From Sulfurospirillaceae bacterium (GTDB taxonomy: Bacteria; Campylobacterota; Campylobacteria; Campylobacterales; Sulfurospirillaceae): a DNA stretch of 27,965 bases. Positions within the stretch are counted from its first letter, which is position 1. Each line of letters begins with the position of its first letter. The notes beneath the pieces were generated by a model. That model saw nothing but the letters and a program-made list of their open reading frames with translations. It had not been told where the DNA came from and did not search any database. The translations under genes were made by a program, and so were the position numbers. Location of the stretch: the NCBI GenBank assembly GCA_028705785.1, contig JAQWCT010000007.1, forward strand, positions 1 through 27,965, written 5' to 3'. Below, piece by piece: positions 15,531 through 23,853 of this stretch.

Positions 15531-15565
15531 TTTACATGTAAAGCCTTAAAAGCTTTACATGTAAA
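15531..15565. terminator. Bidirectional terminator-like hairpin made of two TTACATGTAA copies
   Basis: TTTACATGTAAAGC (15531-15544) and GCTTTACATGTAAA (15552-15565) form a perfect 14-bp stem around a 7-base loop, in the 45-base gap between the convergent small membrane protein gene and pstB. Uridine runs are weak on both sides: eight A's lie on the plus strand at about 15511-15518, seen from the pstB side. Its position suggests termination of both genes. Confidence 0.7.
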
Positions 15566-15570
15566 GAAAA

Positions 15571-16401
15571 TTACCCGAAACGACCAGTGATATAATCTTC
15601 TGTTTTCTTCTCTTTAGGGTTAACAAAGAGCGTTTTAGCATCTGAGTATTCTATCAAGTTGCCTAAGTGAAAAAATGCAGTGTAGTCTGCAATTCTTGCG
15701 GCTTGTTGCATGTTGTGAGTGACGATGATGATGGTATAGTTTTTCTTCAAATCTAACATCAAGTTTTCAATCTTTTCTGTGGAAATAGGGTCAAGCGCAG
15801 AGGTTGGCTCATCCATCAAGATAACATCAGGCTCAACGGCAATGGCTCTTGCGATACAAAGGCGTTGTTGTTGACCTCCTGAGAGTGCAGTTCCTGGGTC
15901 TTTGAGTTTATCTTTGACTTCATCCCAAAGATTTGCACCTTTGAGTGCTCGCTCTACAAGTTCATCACACTCTTTACCTTTTTTCACGATATCGTGCATA
16001 ATAGGTGCATAGGCTACATTCTCATAAATAGACTTTGGAAAAGGATTGGGTTGCTGAAACACCATACCCACACGCTTTCGAACCGCTACCACATCGATAG
16101 ATTTGTCATAAATATCGTGTCCATCAATACCGATGTATCCCTCAACTCTACAGCTTTGAACAAGATCATTCATACGGTTGATACAACGCAAAAAGGTCGA
16201 TTTTCCACATCCACTAGGTCCAATGAGGGCGGTTATCTTTTTATTATAAATATCCATATTGATACTATTAAGCGCTTGTTTGTCACCGTAAAAAAGGTTA
16301 AGATTTTTCACTTCTACTTTGATTGTTTCTTGTATTGTTGAATCTGTGCTTCTACCACTCATGGCAGCTTGAATAAAATTATTTTCCATCTTGTTTACCA
16401 C
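15571..16401 (-). CDS. pstB: Phosphate ABC transporter ATPase PstB
   Basis: A 276-residue ATPase from GTG 16401, or 272 from ATG 16389; neither has a strong binding site. Walker A is GPSGCGKST (61-69), the Q-loop is FQQPNPFP near 115, the signature LSGGQQQR is at 173-180, Walker B VILMDEP at 193-199, and the switch histidine lies in VTHNMQ. NPFPKSIYENVAYAP and INRMNDL are typical of PstB. It powers high-affinity phosphate import by PstA/PstC and, with PhoU, takes part in signalling phosphate sufficiency to PhoR. The start overlaps the pstA stop by a few bases, indicating translational coupling. It is the last gene of the pst operon and ends next to the TTACATGTAA hairpin. Confidence 0.97.
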   Translation of the reverse strand: MVNKMENNFIQAAMSGRSTDSTIQETIKVEVKNLNLFYGDKQALNSINMDIYNKKITALIGPSGCGKSTFLRCINRMNDLVQSCRVEGYIGIDGHDIYDKSIDVVAVRKRVGMVFQQPNPFPKSIYENVAYAPIMHDIVKKGKECDELVERALKGANLWDEVKDKLKDPGTALSGGQQQRLCIARAIAVEPDVILMDEPTSALDPISTEKIENLMLDLKKNYTIIIVTHNMQQAARIADYTAFFHLGNLIEYSDAKTLFVNPKEKKTEDYITGRFG

Positions 16402-17570
16402 TTTCTTTCAAATTTTTTTCGTAAATACACCGCTACTGCATTCATGGACAGAAGCAAAACAAGCAAAACCACAATCGCGGCAGCCGTTCTCTCCAGATAA
16501 GCTTTCTCAGGCATCCCCGCCCAAGTAAAGATTTGTGCAGGAAGCACCGTTGCGGCATCACTGACACTTGTTGCAGCATCGGGGACAAAGGCTATCATAC
16601 CCACGATAATGAGCGGTGCAGTTTCACCAATCGCTCGTGCGATAGAGATGATAGAACCTGTAAGGATACCTGGCATCGCCAAAGGTAAGACATGGTCCCT
16701 TACAATCTGCCACTTCGTTAGTCCTAGTCCAAATCCAGCTTGTCGAATACTCGCAGGAACAGATTTAAGTGCTGCTTTAGAACTTACAATGATCACAGGT
16801 AAACTCATCAATGCCAAAGTCATACCTCCCACTAAAGGGGAGCTTCTTGGAACACCAAAGAAGTTGATAAATATCGCCAATCCCAACAAACCAAAAAGGA
16901 TGGAGGGAATCGCGGCAAGATTGTTAATATTGACTTCGATGATATTCGTCAGTTTGTTTTCTGTGGCAAACTCTTCAAGATAAATTGCCGTCATTACACC
17001 AATCGGAAAAGCAATAATGATGGTAACGAGCATCGTCATGATACTACCGATAATGGCCGAATAAATACCAGAGTTTTCAGGAATTTTAGAATCACCGGTG
17101 GTGAGAAAAATTTTGTTAAATTTCAATTCTACCTTTCCTTGCCCTTTAAGTTCATCGACAAACTCTCTATCACGGCTTGAGGTACGAGATTCTTTACCTT
17201 TAATATATTGGTCAACCTCAGAATTTGCTAAAACCCAAAACTCTTGGGTTGTATTCATCCACGAAGGATTTTGCTTAATTTGACCCGGTAGATCTCTTAG
17301 CCATGCACGACTAATCACCTTTAATTGCTTACCGCTTACAGCACCATAAGGATTTTCGACTACTTCTTCTGTGATTTTGACTTCCATATTAATATAAGTT
17401 TGAAAGAAAGCAGGATAGCCTGCACGCACAATATCAACCAAGAAAAAAATCAAAAAAGTAACTGAAAAAGCAATTGCTAACATCGTACTGTATTTAAAAA
17501 GTTTTGCTTTTTGATTACGCCTCTTAATTTGAGGTATGTAAAAATAATGATCGTCGTTGTTCACATTCAT
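16395..17570 (-). CDS. pstA: Phosphate ABC transporter permease PstA
   Basis: A 391-residue permease. One N-terminal membrane segment (about 30-50) is followed by a hydrophilic periplasmic part of roughly 115 residues, as in the extended PstA proteins with a DUF3333-like N-terminus. Then comes the permease core from SAIIGSIMTMLVTIIIAFPIG, with the coupling motif GLGLTKWQIVRDHVLPLAMPGILTGSIISIARAIGETAPL. It forms the channel with PstC. ATG 17570 directly abuts the AAAGG of the upstream region (17575-17571), with no spacing; GTG 17564, two codons later, has a better spacing of six bases and may be the true start. The gene begins 3 bases after the pstC stop. Confidence 0.95.
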   Translation of the reverse strand: MNVNNDDHYFYIPQIKRRNQKAKLFKYSTMLAIAFSVTFLIFFLVDIVRAGYPAFFQTYINMEVKITEEVVENPYGAVSGKQLKVISRAWLRDLPGQIKQNPSWMNTTQEFWVLANSEVDQYIKGKESRTSSRDREFVDELKGQGKVELKFNKIFLTTGDSKIPENSGIYSAIIGSIMTMLVTIIIAFPIGVMTAIYLEEFATENKLTNIIEVNINNLAAIPSILFGLLGLAIFINFFGVPRSSPLVGGMTLALMSLPVIIVSSKAALKSVPASIRQAGFGLGLTKWQIVRDHVLPLAMPGILTGSIISIARAIGETAPLIIVGMIAFVPDAATSVSDAATVLPAQIFTWAGMPEKAYLERTAAAIVVLLVLLLSMNAVAVYLRKKFERKW

Positions 17571-17573
17571 CCT

Positions 17574-18830
17574 TTAGAGTGTTGAAACTTTGTATTTTCT
17601 ATGAAAACTTCGGATAGTACTCACTGAGACGATGTTAATACACAGTGTTACAACAAAAAGCACAAAACCGAGTGCAAAAGCTGAGAGTGTCAAAGGATTG
17701 TTAAACTCTTGATCACCCGTTAAAGATTCGACGATTTTGACGGTAACTGTGGTCATGTCTTCTAGAGGATTCCATGTAAGGTTAGGTCTTAAACCAGCCG
17801 CCATAACGACAATCATCGTTTCTCCAAGCGCCCTTGAGACAGCCAAAAGAATAGAGGCTATGATACCGGGCATCGCTGAGGGCAAAACCACAAAGCGAAT
17901 CGTCTCCGCTTTATTCATCCCAAGTGCATAAGCACCATTTCGCATATTTTGAGGGACTGAGCTGATAACATCATCGGACAATGAAGAGATAAAAGGAATA
18001 ATCATAACACCCATGATAATACCGCAAGAGAGCGCATTTTGGTACTGTGCCTCAACCCCAAACAGTGCAAAAAAGTGTACTACCGCTGGCGCAATTGTCA
18101 ATGCCGCAAAAAAGCCATAAACAACCGTAGGGATACCCGCTAAAATTTCTAAAAAAGGTTTAAGTTGCGCCCTTGCACGAGAACTTGCATACTCTGACAT
18201 ATAAATAGCAGAGAGCAAACCGATGGGAACCGCTAAAATCATCGCCATAATGGTGATGTAAAAAGTCCCTGCAAAGATAGGAACTGCGCCAAATTTTGCC
18301 TGAGCAGAACCAGCATCCGCACGCCCAGCTCCTTCTAAAAATGCCGTATCAGGTGACCACTCCGTTCCAAAAAGAAAGTAACTGATACTTTGCGTTTGGA
18401 AAAAGTGCAATGCCTCAAAGATAATAGAAAGCAAAATACCAAAAGTCGTCATAACGGAAATCAAAGAGGCAAAAAGTAACATCCCTTTGATGAAATTTTC
18501 AACCCCATCTCGTGCTCTCGTCAGTGGCGCGACCTTAAGTAAAAACACCCACATCGTAAGTGCCCCTACGCTCAAAGCTCCACTAACCAACATAAAAGGA
18601 GGTATAGCGTTGATGCCAAAAAGATATAAAAATACTCCCACAACACCAATGGTTATTACAGGAAGTCCTGTATAGAGTGCCACAAACCAACCATACTGGT
18701 CGGGTTGAGAATGCATTTTAATACCTTTGGAGCGAAGTCTTACCGCTTTGCTTTTACCAATGATATAGCCTATAAACACGAGCGGAACAAGACCGCCAAA
18801 AAAGATGAGATAGAGACTTTGTGTGCTCAC
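17574..18830 (-). CDS. pstC: Phosphate ABC transporter permease PstC
   Basis: A 418-residue permease from GTG 18830, with AAGGA five bases upstream. An extended N-terminal part has three or four membrane segments (IFFGGLVPLVFIGYIIG, LPVITIGVVGVFLYLFG, PPFMLVSGALSVGALTMWVFLL). The permease core follows, with PIFAGTFYITIMAMILAVPIGLLSAIYMSEYAS and the coupling loop ALGMNKAETIRFVVLPSAMPGIIASILLAVSRALGETMIVVMAAG. Together with PstA it makes the membrane channel for phosphate. The N-terminal extension is common in proteobacterial PstC. It lies downstream of pstS beyond an intercistronic terminator, so it is probably made in smaller amounts than the binding protein. Confidence 0.95.
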   Translation of the reverse strand: MSTQSLYLIFFGGLVPLVFIGYIIGKSKAVRLRSKGIKMHSQPDQYGWFVALYTGLPVITIGVVGVFLYLFGINAIPPFMLVSGALSVGALTMWVFLLKVAPLTRARDGVENFIKGMLLFASLISVMTTFGILLSIIFEALHFFQTQSISYFLFGTEWSPDTAFLEGAGRADAGSAQAKFGAVPIFAGTFYITIMAMILAVPIGLLSAIYMSEYASSRARAQLKPFLEILAGIPTVVYGFFAALTIAPAVVHFFALFGVEAQYQNALSCGIIMGVMIIPFISSLSDDVISSVPQNMRNGAYALGMNKAETIRFVVLPSAMPGIIASILLAVSRALGETMIVVMAAGLRPNLTWNPLEDMTTVTVKIVESLTGDQEFNNPLTLSAFALGFVLFVVTLCINIVSVSTIRSFHRKYKVSTL

Positions 18831-18841
18831 CAGTGTCCTTT

Positions 18842-18876
18842 AAAAAAAATAGGAGCAACTCTTTCGAGCCACTCCT
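18842..18876 (-). terminator. Intercistronic terminator between pstS and pstC
   Basis: On the minus strand AGGAGTGGCTC pairs along its full 11 bases with GAGTTGCTCCT (three G-U pairs) around a GAAA tetraloop, followed by A and eight T's (18849-18842). It stands 18 bases after the pstS stop and just before the pstC ribosome binding site. This is a canonical rho-independent terminator, and it would lower pstCAB transcription relative to pstS. Confidence 0.88.
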
Positions 18877-18894
18877 TTGTCTTACATGTAATGA

Positions 18895-19935
18895 TTAAGG
18901 TAAAATTGTGTGTTTTTTAACCATATCTTCGGTTAATTTTGTTTTAGCTAAAACAGCAGTTTGTACTTTTTTAAGCTCTTCTGTTGTCATTGGAACCAAA
19001 CCGATTGTTTTTAAAACACCTTTTTGTCCTACCATTTTGTCATCAACATAAAGCTTGAAAAATTCATCCATACCTTTAACAGCACTTCTGTGAGAATTTT
19101 TTGCATAGATGTAAAGACTTCTTGAAATAGGATATTTGCCACTTGAGATATTTTCTGAAGTACATGCAACGCTATCAATGACTGCGCCATTAACTTTATC
19201 GCCATTTTCTTCTAGGAAGCTATATCCAAAAATACCAAATGCAGCGGTATCTTTCGTTAATTTTTGAACGATTAGGTTGTCATTTTCACCTGCTGGAACA
19301 AATCCACCGTCTTGTCTGATTGCTTTGTATTTGCCTTTTTTATCGCCATACGCATCAAACTTTTTAGAAGCAGCTTCCATAACCATCTCATCAAATGAAT
19401 CTCTTGTACCTGAAGTGGTTGGAGGACCATAAACGGTTATTTTTCTATTGGGAAGTTTTGCATCAATTTCATTCCATGTTTTGTATGGGTTTTTAATCAA
19501 TGACTTTCCATCAGTACTTGGAACTTCTTCAGCCAAGGCTAAGAAGAGTTGTTCTTTACTGAGTTCAATTGTACCGTTTGATTTAGATTGAGCAACAGCA
19601 ATACCATCAAATCCAACCATCATCCCCGTAATGTCTGTAACGCCATTTTTAACACATGTAGCAAATTCATCTGCTTTAATAGGTCTTGAAGCATTGGTAA
19701 AATCTGGTGTATCAAGTCCATCGCCTGAACAAAATATTTTCATACCACCACCTGTTCCAGTAGACTCTACAACAGGAGTTGGATTGCCTGTAACAGCTTT
19801 AAATTCTTCTGCTACATAGCTTGTAAAAGGATACACAGTAGATGATCCAACAATTTTAATCTGGTCTCTTGCACTTGCAGTAACACTTAATGCTGCAACA
19901 CTCAAAAGCGCTATAGCACATGTTTTGATAGTCAT
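18895..19935 (-). CDS. pstS: Periplasmic phosphate-binding protein PstS
   Basis: A 346-residue protein from ATG 19935 (GGAG nine bases upstream) with a Sec signal peptide ending near TASA-RD. The mature start IKIVGSSTVYPFTSYVAEEF carries the phosphate-binding serine/threonine loop. ESTGTGGGMKIFCSGDG, TNASRPIKADEF and TTSGTRDSFDEM complete the binding site pattern of PstS. It delivers phosphate to PstCA. A cysteine pair (FCSGDG and FATCVKN) may form a disulfide. The gene is the first of the pst operon, with a pho-box-like element upstream and a terminator directly downstream, so it should be the most abundant product under phosphate limitation. Confidence 0.96.
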   Translation of the reverse strand: MTIKTCAIALLSVAALSVTASARDQIKIVGSSTVYPFTSYVAEEFKAVTGNPTPVVESTGTGGGMKIFCSGDGLDTPDFTNASRPIKADEFATCVKNGVTDITGMMVGFDGIAVAQSKSNGTIELSKEQLFLALAEEVPSTDGKSLIKNPYKTWNEIDAKLPNRKITVYGPPTTSGTRDSFDEMVMEAASKKFDAYGDKKGKYKAIRQDGGFVPAGENDNLIVQKLTKDTAAFGIFGYSFLEENGDKVNGAVIDSVACTSENISSGKYPISRSLYIYAKNSHRSAVKGMDEFFKLYVDDKMVGQKGVLKTIGLVPMTTEELKKVQTAVLAKTKLTEDMVKKHTILP

Positions 19936-19969
19936 TTGTTAACTCCATATTGAGATTTTAAACATGGTT

Positions 19970-20013
19970 ATTGTAAAGAAAATTGATTACAACTTGGTTA
20001 CAATTTGTTATAA
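19970..20013 (-). promoter_or_regulatory. Pho-box-like promoter of pstS
   Basis: On the minus strand TGTAACC AAGT TGTAATC (20002-19985) is a direct repeat with an 11-base period, followed after 9 bases by TACAAT (19975-19970) as the -10 element. A weaker third half-site, TTATAAC (20013-20007), continues the same period upstream. The 7-4-7 architecture is that of PhoB sites in general; the half-site sequence differs from the E. coli CTGTCAT. Confidence 0.7.
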
Positions 20014-20014
20014 T
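19987..20014 (+). promoter_or_regulatory. Candidate promoter of the dioxygenase gene, overlapping the pho box
   Basis: TTACAA (19987-19992) and TATAAT (20009-20014), 16 bases apart, form a reasonable vegetative promoter on the plus strand. Transcription would start near 20021, only about 8 bases before the GTG at 20029. The hexamers lie within the pstS pho box, so PhoB bound for pstS would block this promoter. Confidence 0.5.
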
Positions 20015-20028
20015 GAAACACCCTTTTT

Positions 20029-20814
20029 GTGGAGAAACAAATTTATCAACGAACAATGCCAGCCCTCTTTTTGGGTCACGGTTCACCCTTAAATCTTCTC
20101 TTAGACAATACTTTTACGCAAGGCTTGAGCGAGCTAGGAGAACAATTACCCAGACCTAAAGCTATCCTTGTTATCTCCGCACATTGGTACACAGATGCTA
20201 CACAAGTCAGTTTTTCACGCGATGTTAATGAAACTATTTATGATTTTTATGGTTTCCCCAAAGCGCTTTATGACCTAAGCTATCAAGCGCCTAGCGATAA
20301 AACATACGCGACCAAAATAGCAAATCTACTCCATGTACCTTTAGTTGAGCGAGGTTTAGACCATGGAGCTTGGATGCCCTTGCACTTTTTATATCCCAAA
20401 GCAGACATTCCTACCTTTCAACTAAGCATCAATAAAAATCTTCCTTTATCCTTACATGTAAAGATAGGAGAGCAGTTGCAAAGTTTAAGAGATGAGGGTG
20501 TACTCATCATTGGAAGTGGTAATATAACGCATAATTTGGGACAAGTAGATTTTTACAATATCGATGCAACACCACCTCTTTGGGCTTTAAATGTCGATGC
20601 GTTTATCGCAAAAGCATTTGAGACAAGGGATATTGAACATTTAGTCAATATTCAACAATACTGCGATGAATTTCCCATGGCACACCCTTACATTGACCAT
20701 TATCTACCTCTTTTGTATGTGGCAGGAGCACTCAAAAAAGAGGACACAATCACCTCTATTTTACAGTTTTTTCAAAATGGTTCGCTGAGTATGAGAGGTT
20801 TTATCCTGCGTTAA
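20029..20814 (+). CDS. ygiD: DODA-type extradiol aromatic ring-opening dioxygenase (YgiD-like)
   Basis: A 261-residue protein with the landmarks of the class III extradiol dioxygenase family related to plant DOPA 4,5-dioxygenase: MPALFLGHGSPLN with a metal-ligand histidine (17), ILVISAHWYTDATQV (His52), GSGNITHNLGQ and AHPYIDHYLPLLYVAGA. E. coli YgiD opens the DOPA ring in vitro with zinc; the physiological substrate in this organism is unknown. The start GTG 20029 has no visible ribosome binding site and lies about 8 bases from the predicted transcript start, so the message may be nearly leaderless. An alternative, ATG 20056, also lacks a site and would remove nine residues that YgiD homologues partly share. 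A TTACATGTAA copy is at 20452. It converges on the chemoreceptor gene with a 6-base gap. Confidence 0.85.
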   Translation: MEKQIYQRTMPALFLGHGSPLNLLLDNTFTQGLSELGEQLPRPKAILVISAHWYTDATQVSFSRDVNETIYDFYGFPKALYDLSYQAPSDKTYATKIANLLHVPLVERGLDHGAWMPLHFLYPKADIPTFQLSINKNLPLSLHVKIGEQLQSLRDEGVLIIGSGNITHNLGQVDFYNIDATPPLWALNVDAFIAKAFETRDIEHLVNIQQYCDEFPMAHPYIDHYLPLLYVAGALKKEDTITSILQFFQNGSLSMRGFILR

Positions 20815-20820
20815 AATTTG

Positions 20821-21990
20821 CTATTTGGAAGATGCTAAAGAGGCACTCACGGCTACAATACTCTCTAATTTGCGTGTGATTTCATCCATAGCCTCACTCT
20901 CTTTTTTCGCAGCAATGCTAATTCGCTCAATCTCTTCTTGCGTCATGATAATTTCATTGACGGTGCACTGCAAGGCTGGTACTATTTTGTCCATAACTTG
21001 CTGTACGGCTTGAATGGAAGTTCGAATGTTATCGGTTGATTTATTACTTTGTTCTGAGAGTTTGCGAACTTCATTGGCAACAACAGAAAACCCTCGTCCA
21101 TGCTCTCCTGCACGCGCCGCTTCTATCGTAGCATTGAGGGCTAAAAGATTGGTTTCACTGGCAATATATTTCATCGCCACTGTGATAGCACCGATGTTTT
21201 CAACCGCTTGGGTCAATTCTTGCGCCATGGCATTAGTGCTTTTGACATTGCCAACTTCGGTTTCTAATTTTGAATTTACCAGTACGATGGTATTGGCGGT
21301 TTCTTCGATGGATTTTGAAGCATTTTGTGTAATCAAAGAAATCTCTTGGGTTTGAGCTGCAAGTTTTGTGGAGACAAGCAAAGCCTCTTTAAGAATTTTT
21401 TCACTATTGAGTGCAGTAACAACTTTGGCTAAACCGCTGACACTCTCCATCGTAGCCGTCCTTGGAGGACTTGGAATGATGGTGGCATCAGGAAGTAAAT
21501 AATGTCCATATTTTTCAAAAAGCGCTTTTCCTCTAGAAACATACCCATCCGTACCTAAAATGTAGTGTGTTTTAGAAAGCCATTCTTGAGTCTCCTGCGC
21601 ACTACACTCATCATATGCGATGATTTTATAAGTGATATGGTTGAGTCTGTATTTTTCAAGAAACTTCAACATCACATTAGCACCAGAGGCACTGTTATTA
21701 AAAATGACAGCACTTTCTCCGCTAGGAATCCGACTCACATCAACAAAAAAATCCGTAGGAGGCACAAACTCTACAGCAATCACTTTTTCTTTGCCATACT
21801 TTTCAACCATCTCATCATATCGATTGACAAAACAAACAACAAGATCAAAGTTGGCAAGAGGATAATTTTGATAGTTACTCAAAGTGGCTTTTTGGTAGGT
21901 TACAGCGGTGGATAATGTGGCATCTACTAAAGAAACTAACTCTTGCGTAGTTGCCTCATTGGCACCTATTAACAATAGATTGGCACTCAT
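20821..21990 (-). CDS. Soluble methyl-accepting chemotaxis protein with a novel-looking sensor domain
   Basis: A 389-residue protein from ATG 21990 (AAGGA seven bases upstream). The C-terminal half is a chemoreceptor signalling hairpin: IASETNLLALNATIEAARAGEHGRGFSVVANEVRKLSEQS near 276-315 is the kinase-contact tip, flanked by shorter than usual helical arms. No membrane segment or HAMP domain is present, so the receptor is cytoplasmic. Residues 1-185 form a mixed alpha/beta domain (LLLIGANE, FDLVVCFVNRYDE, SAVIFNNSASGANVMLKFLE, HYILGTDGYVSRG, LPDATIIPSPPRT) that I cannot name. It looks like a two-lobed ligand-binding or PrpR-N-like fold, but this is a guess. It lies 78 bases downstream of the OlsF-like gene on the same strand, possibly in one operon under the pho box. 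Confidence 0.85.
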   Translation of the reverse strand: MSANLLLIGANEATTQELVSLVDATLSTAVTYQKATLSNYQNYPLANFDLVVCFVNRYDEMVEKYGKEKVIAVEFVPPTDFFVDVSRIPSGESAVIFNNSASGANVMLKFLEKYRLNHITYKIIAYDECSAQETQEWLSKTHYILGTDGYVSRGKALFEKYGHYLLPDATIIPSPPRTATMESVSGLAKVVTALNSEKILKEALLVSTKLAAQTQEISLITQNASKSIEETANTIVLVNSKLETEVGNVKSTNAMAQELTQAVENIGAITVAMKYIASETNLLALNATIEAARAGEHGRGFSVVANEVRKLSEQSNKSTDNIRTSIQAVQQVMDKIVPALQCTVNEIIMTQEEIERISIAAKKESEAMDEITRKLESIVAVSASLASSK

Positions 21991-22068
21991 ATGCTTCCTT
22001 ATAACTTCAAGCTTGGCGAGAAAGATACACTTAAATTATAATGTAGCATATGAGATTTAAATGGGACT

Positions 22069-23778
22069 TTACTTGATGTATCGCTTTTTCTTTACCTCTT
22101 TAATCTTGGCAATATCAACGATAATAAAGCTATCGACACAATTGGCAAACTCTTTGTCAACATTAAAATCCACAAAAGCGATGCCGCCTTCTTCGCATAA
22201 ATCCGAATACTGTTTATACAGTGTTGGAACCGTTAAATCCATATGAGAGAGCTGTTCTTTCAAGACTAAAAAATCCTCTTTATAATCATTGCCTTTGAAA
22301 AAAGAGAGCGCTTCTTCTTTTTCCAGTTTACTCATAAAAAAGCTATCCTTTGCTTTGACGAAAGATTTTGATGCAGGGAAATAGAGTTGATAAAAAGAGA
22401 TAATCAAATTTTTGGCGACCTTGGGATAAGTATCGCTTAATGACACTGGTCCGTACATGTAACGAATATTAGGATGCACACTCAGATATGCTCCAATCCC
22501 CTGCCATAGGTAATCCAAAGCTCGTGTTCCCCAATAGCGAGGTTGCACAAAGCTTCGTCCAAGTTCTATGGCATTGGAGAGATAGGGTGTAAATTCTGGC
22601 ATAAATTCAAAAAGCGTATTGGAGTAAAAACCCTCCACTCCAAAATACTCTGTGATAAAATTTGACTCCCCAATGCGATAAGCCCCTACCACTTCAAGCT
22701 CTTCTTCATCCCATAGTACAATATGTTTGTAGTGTTTATCGAAAATATCAACATCGCGTTTATGTCCACTTCCCTCTTCTACTTTGCGAAAAGTCAGCTC
22801 TCTAAGACGACCTATCTCTTTCATTAATACTGAGCCTGATTCATGCTCATAAAGATAGATTTTTTTACCATCACTGGTTTCACCTAATAAGGAAGAGCCT
22901 TTGAGTTCTGCTCTAATCGCTTTTCGCTCTTCAGGATGAGCAATAGAAGTTTGTGTCGCAAAAATACCTTTTTTGTCTTTACTGATTTTATACAAATGTT
23001 TTTTCAATAAATTGATGAGCATGGCATCACCCAACATCGATTTTTGGAGTGTTTTATACGCTATGGGTTCACCAACTTTAAACCCAATCACTTTAGAGCG
23101 TTTTTTGAACATCTCATTAGCAAGTAAAAAAGTGGCTATTTTTTTATTAACCATCGAAAGGGTATAAAAAAGAGGTGAATTTTTAGCATCAATAAAAACA
23201 GGCAATATCGGTGAATTACTCTTTTGTGCAAACTTTAAAAAGCCTTTTTTCCATTTAGTATCTTTTATCCCCGTAGGCTGTGCCCTGGACACCTCTCCTG
23301 AGGGAAAAATAATCAAAGCTTCATCATTTTCAAGCGCTTCATAGATTTTTTTCAAAGACTCTTTGGTGGTTGTGCCATTAAGTGTGTCGAGGGGAATAAA
23401 GATGTTTTTGAGTGGCTCTATTTGCATAAGCACATCATTGGCTAAAACTTTGATATCTACTCTTACCTCTTTGACCAGTGAGATTAGAGCTAGCGCGTCA
23501 AGCGCACCTAGAGGATGATTGGCGATGATGATGACTCTGCCTGAAGCGGGAATGTGCGCTTTATCTCTATTAGATACGGTATAGCTAAAGTTAAAATATT
23601 CCAAAACGGCTTCCACAAAATCAAATCCCTTAAAAGATTCTCCGTGCATCAAAAAATGATTAATTTCTTCTTGATGCAAAATTTTCTTGAGTAAATACAC
23701 CACAAAATTACGCACCATCGCAGGATAGCGTACGATACTAGGATATTTTAAAGAAAGCGTTTTTTCTACATCAACCAT
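22069..23778 (-). CDS. olsF: OlsF-like bifunctional acyltransferase for ornithine lipid synthesis
   Basis: A 569-residue fusion from ATG 23778 (AGGGG upstream). Residues about 60-270 are a PlsC/OlsA-type acyltransferase with NHPLGALD (87-94, the NH-x4-D catalytic motif), FIPLDTLNGT and FPSGEVSR (158-165). Residues about 315-500 match the OlsB-type N-acyltransferase fold of the GNAT superfamily, with RLRELTFRKVEEG, LEVVGAYRIG, FFVEG-like YFGVEGFYSN, ELGRSFVQPRYWG and YLSVHPNIRYMYGPVSLS. In Serratia, OlsF carries both activities and makes ornithine lipid: N-acylation of ornithine, then O-acylation. Such phosphorus-free lipids replace phospholipids during phosphate starvation in many bacteria. 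The pho-box promoter, the phoU-phoBR neighbours and pst nearby support this reading. A hemolysin-like acyltransferase of other specificity is the main alternative. Confidence 0.8.
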   Translation of the reverse strand: MVDVEKTLSLKYPSIVRYPAMVRNFVVYLLKKILHQEEINHFLMHGESFKGFDFVEAVLEYFNFSYTVSNRDKAHIPASGRVIIIANHPLGALDALALISLVKEVRVDIKVLANDVLMQIEPLKNIFIPLDTLNGTTTKESLKKIYEALENDEALIIFPSGEVSRAQPTGIKDTKWKKGFLKFAQKSNSPILPVFIDAKNSPLFYTLSMVNKKIATFLLANEMFKKRSKVIGFKVGEPIAYKTLQKSMLGDAMLINLLKKHLYKISKDKKGIFATQTSIAHPEERKAIRAELKGSSLLGETSDGKKIYLYEHESGSVLMKEIGRLRELTFRKVEEGSGHKRDVDIFDKHYKHIVLWDEEELEVVGAYRIGESNFITEYFGVEGFYSNTLFEFMPEFTPYLSNAIELGRSFVQPRYWGTRALDYLWQGIGAYLSVHPNIRYMYGPVSLSDTYPKVAKNLIISFYQLYFPASKSFVKAKDSFFMSKLEKEEALSFFKGNDYKEDFLVLKEQLSHMDLTVPTLYKQYSDLCEEGGIAFVDFNVDKEFANCVDSFIIVDIAKIKEVKKKRYIK

Positions 23779-23805
23779 GGTCTAACCCCTATTATATTTT
23801 CGCTT

Positions 23806-23838
23806 ATTATAAAAAGAGGTTGTTACAATATGATAACG
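23806..23838 (-). promoter_or_regulatory. Pho-box-like promoter of the OlsF gene
   Basis: On the minus strand CGTTATC ATAT TGTAACA (23838-23821) is followed after 9 bases by TATAAT (23811-23806), about 28 bases before the start codon. The spacing is identical to that of the pstS, phoU and phoX promoters. The element is also partly palindromic. Confidence 0.68.
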
Positions 23839-23853
23839 AGAAGCGTGTTTTTA

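Noticed and set aside
19648..19657. Further TTACATGTAA-like sites such as ACACATGTAG
   Set aside because: It has several mismatches and is not counted; only exact copies and four one-base variants are listed.
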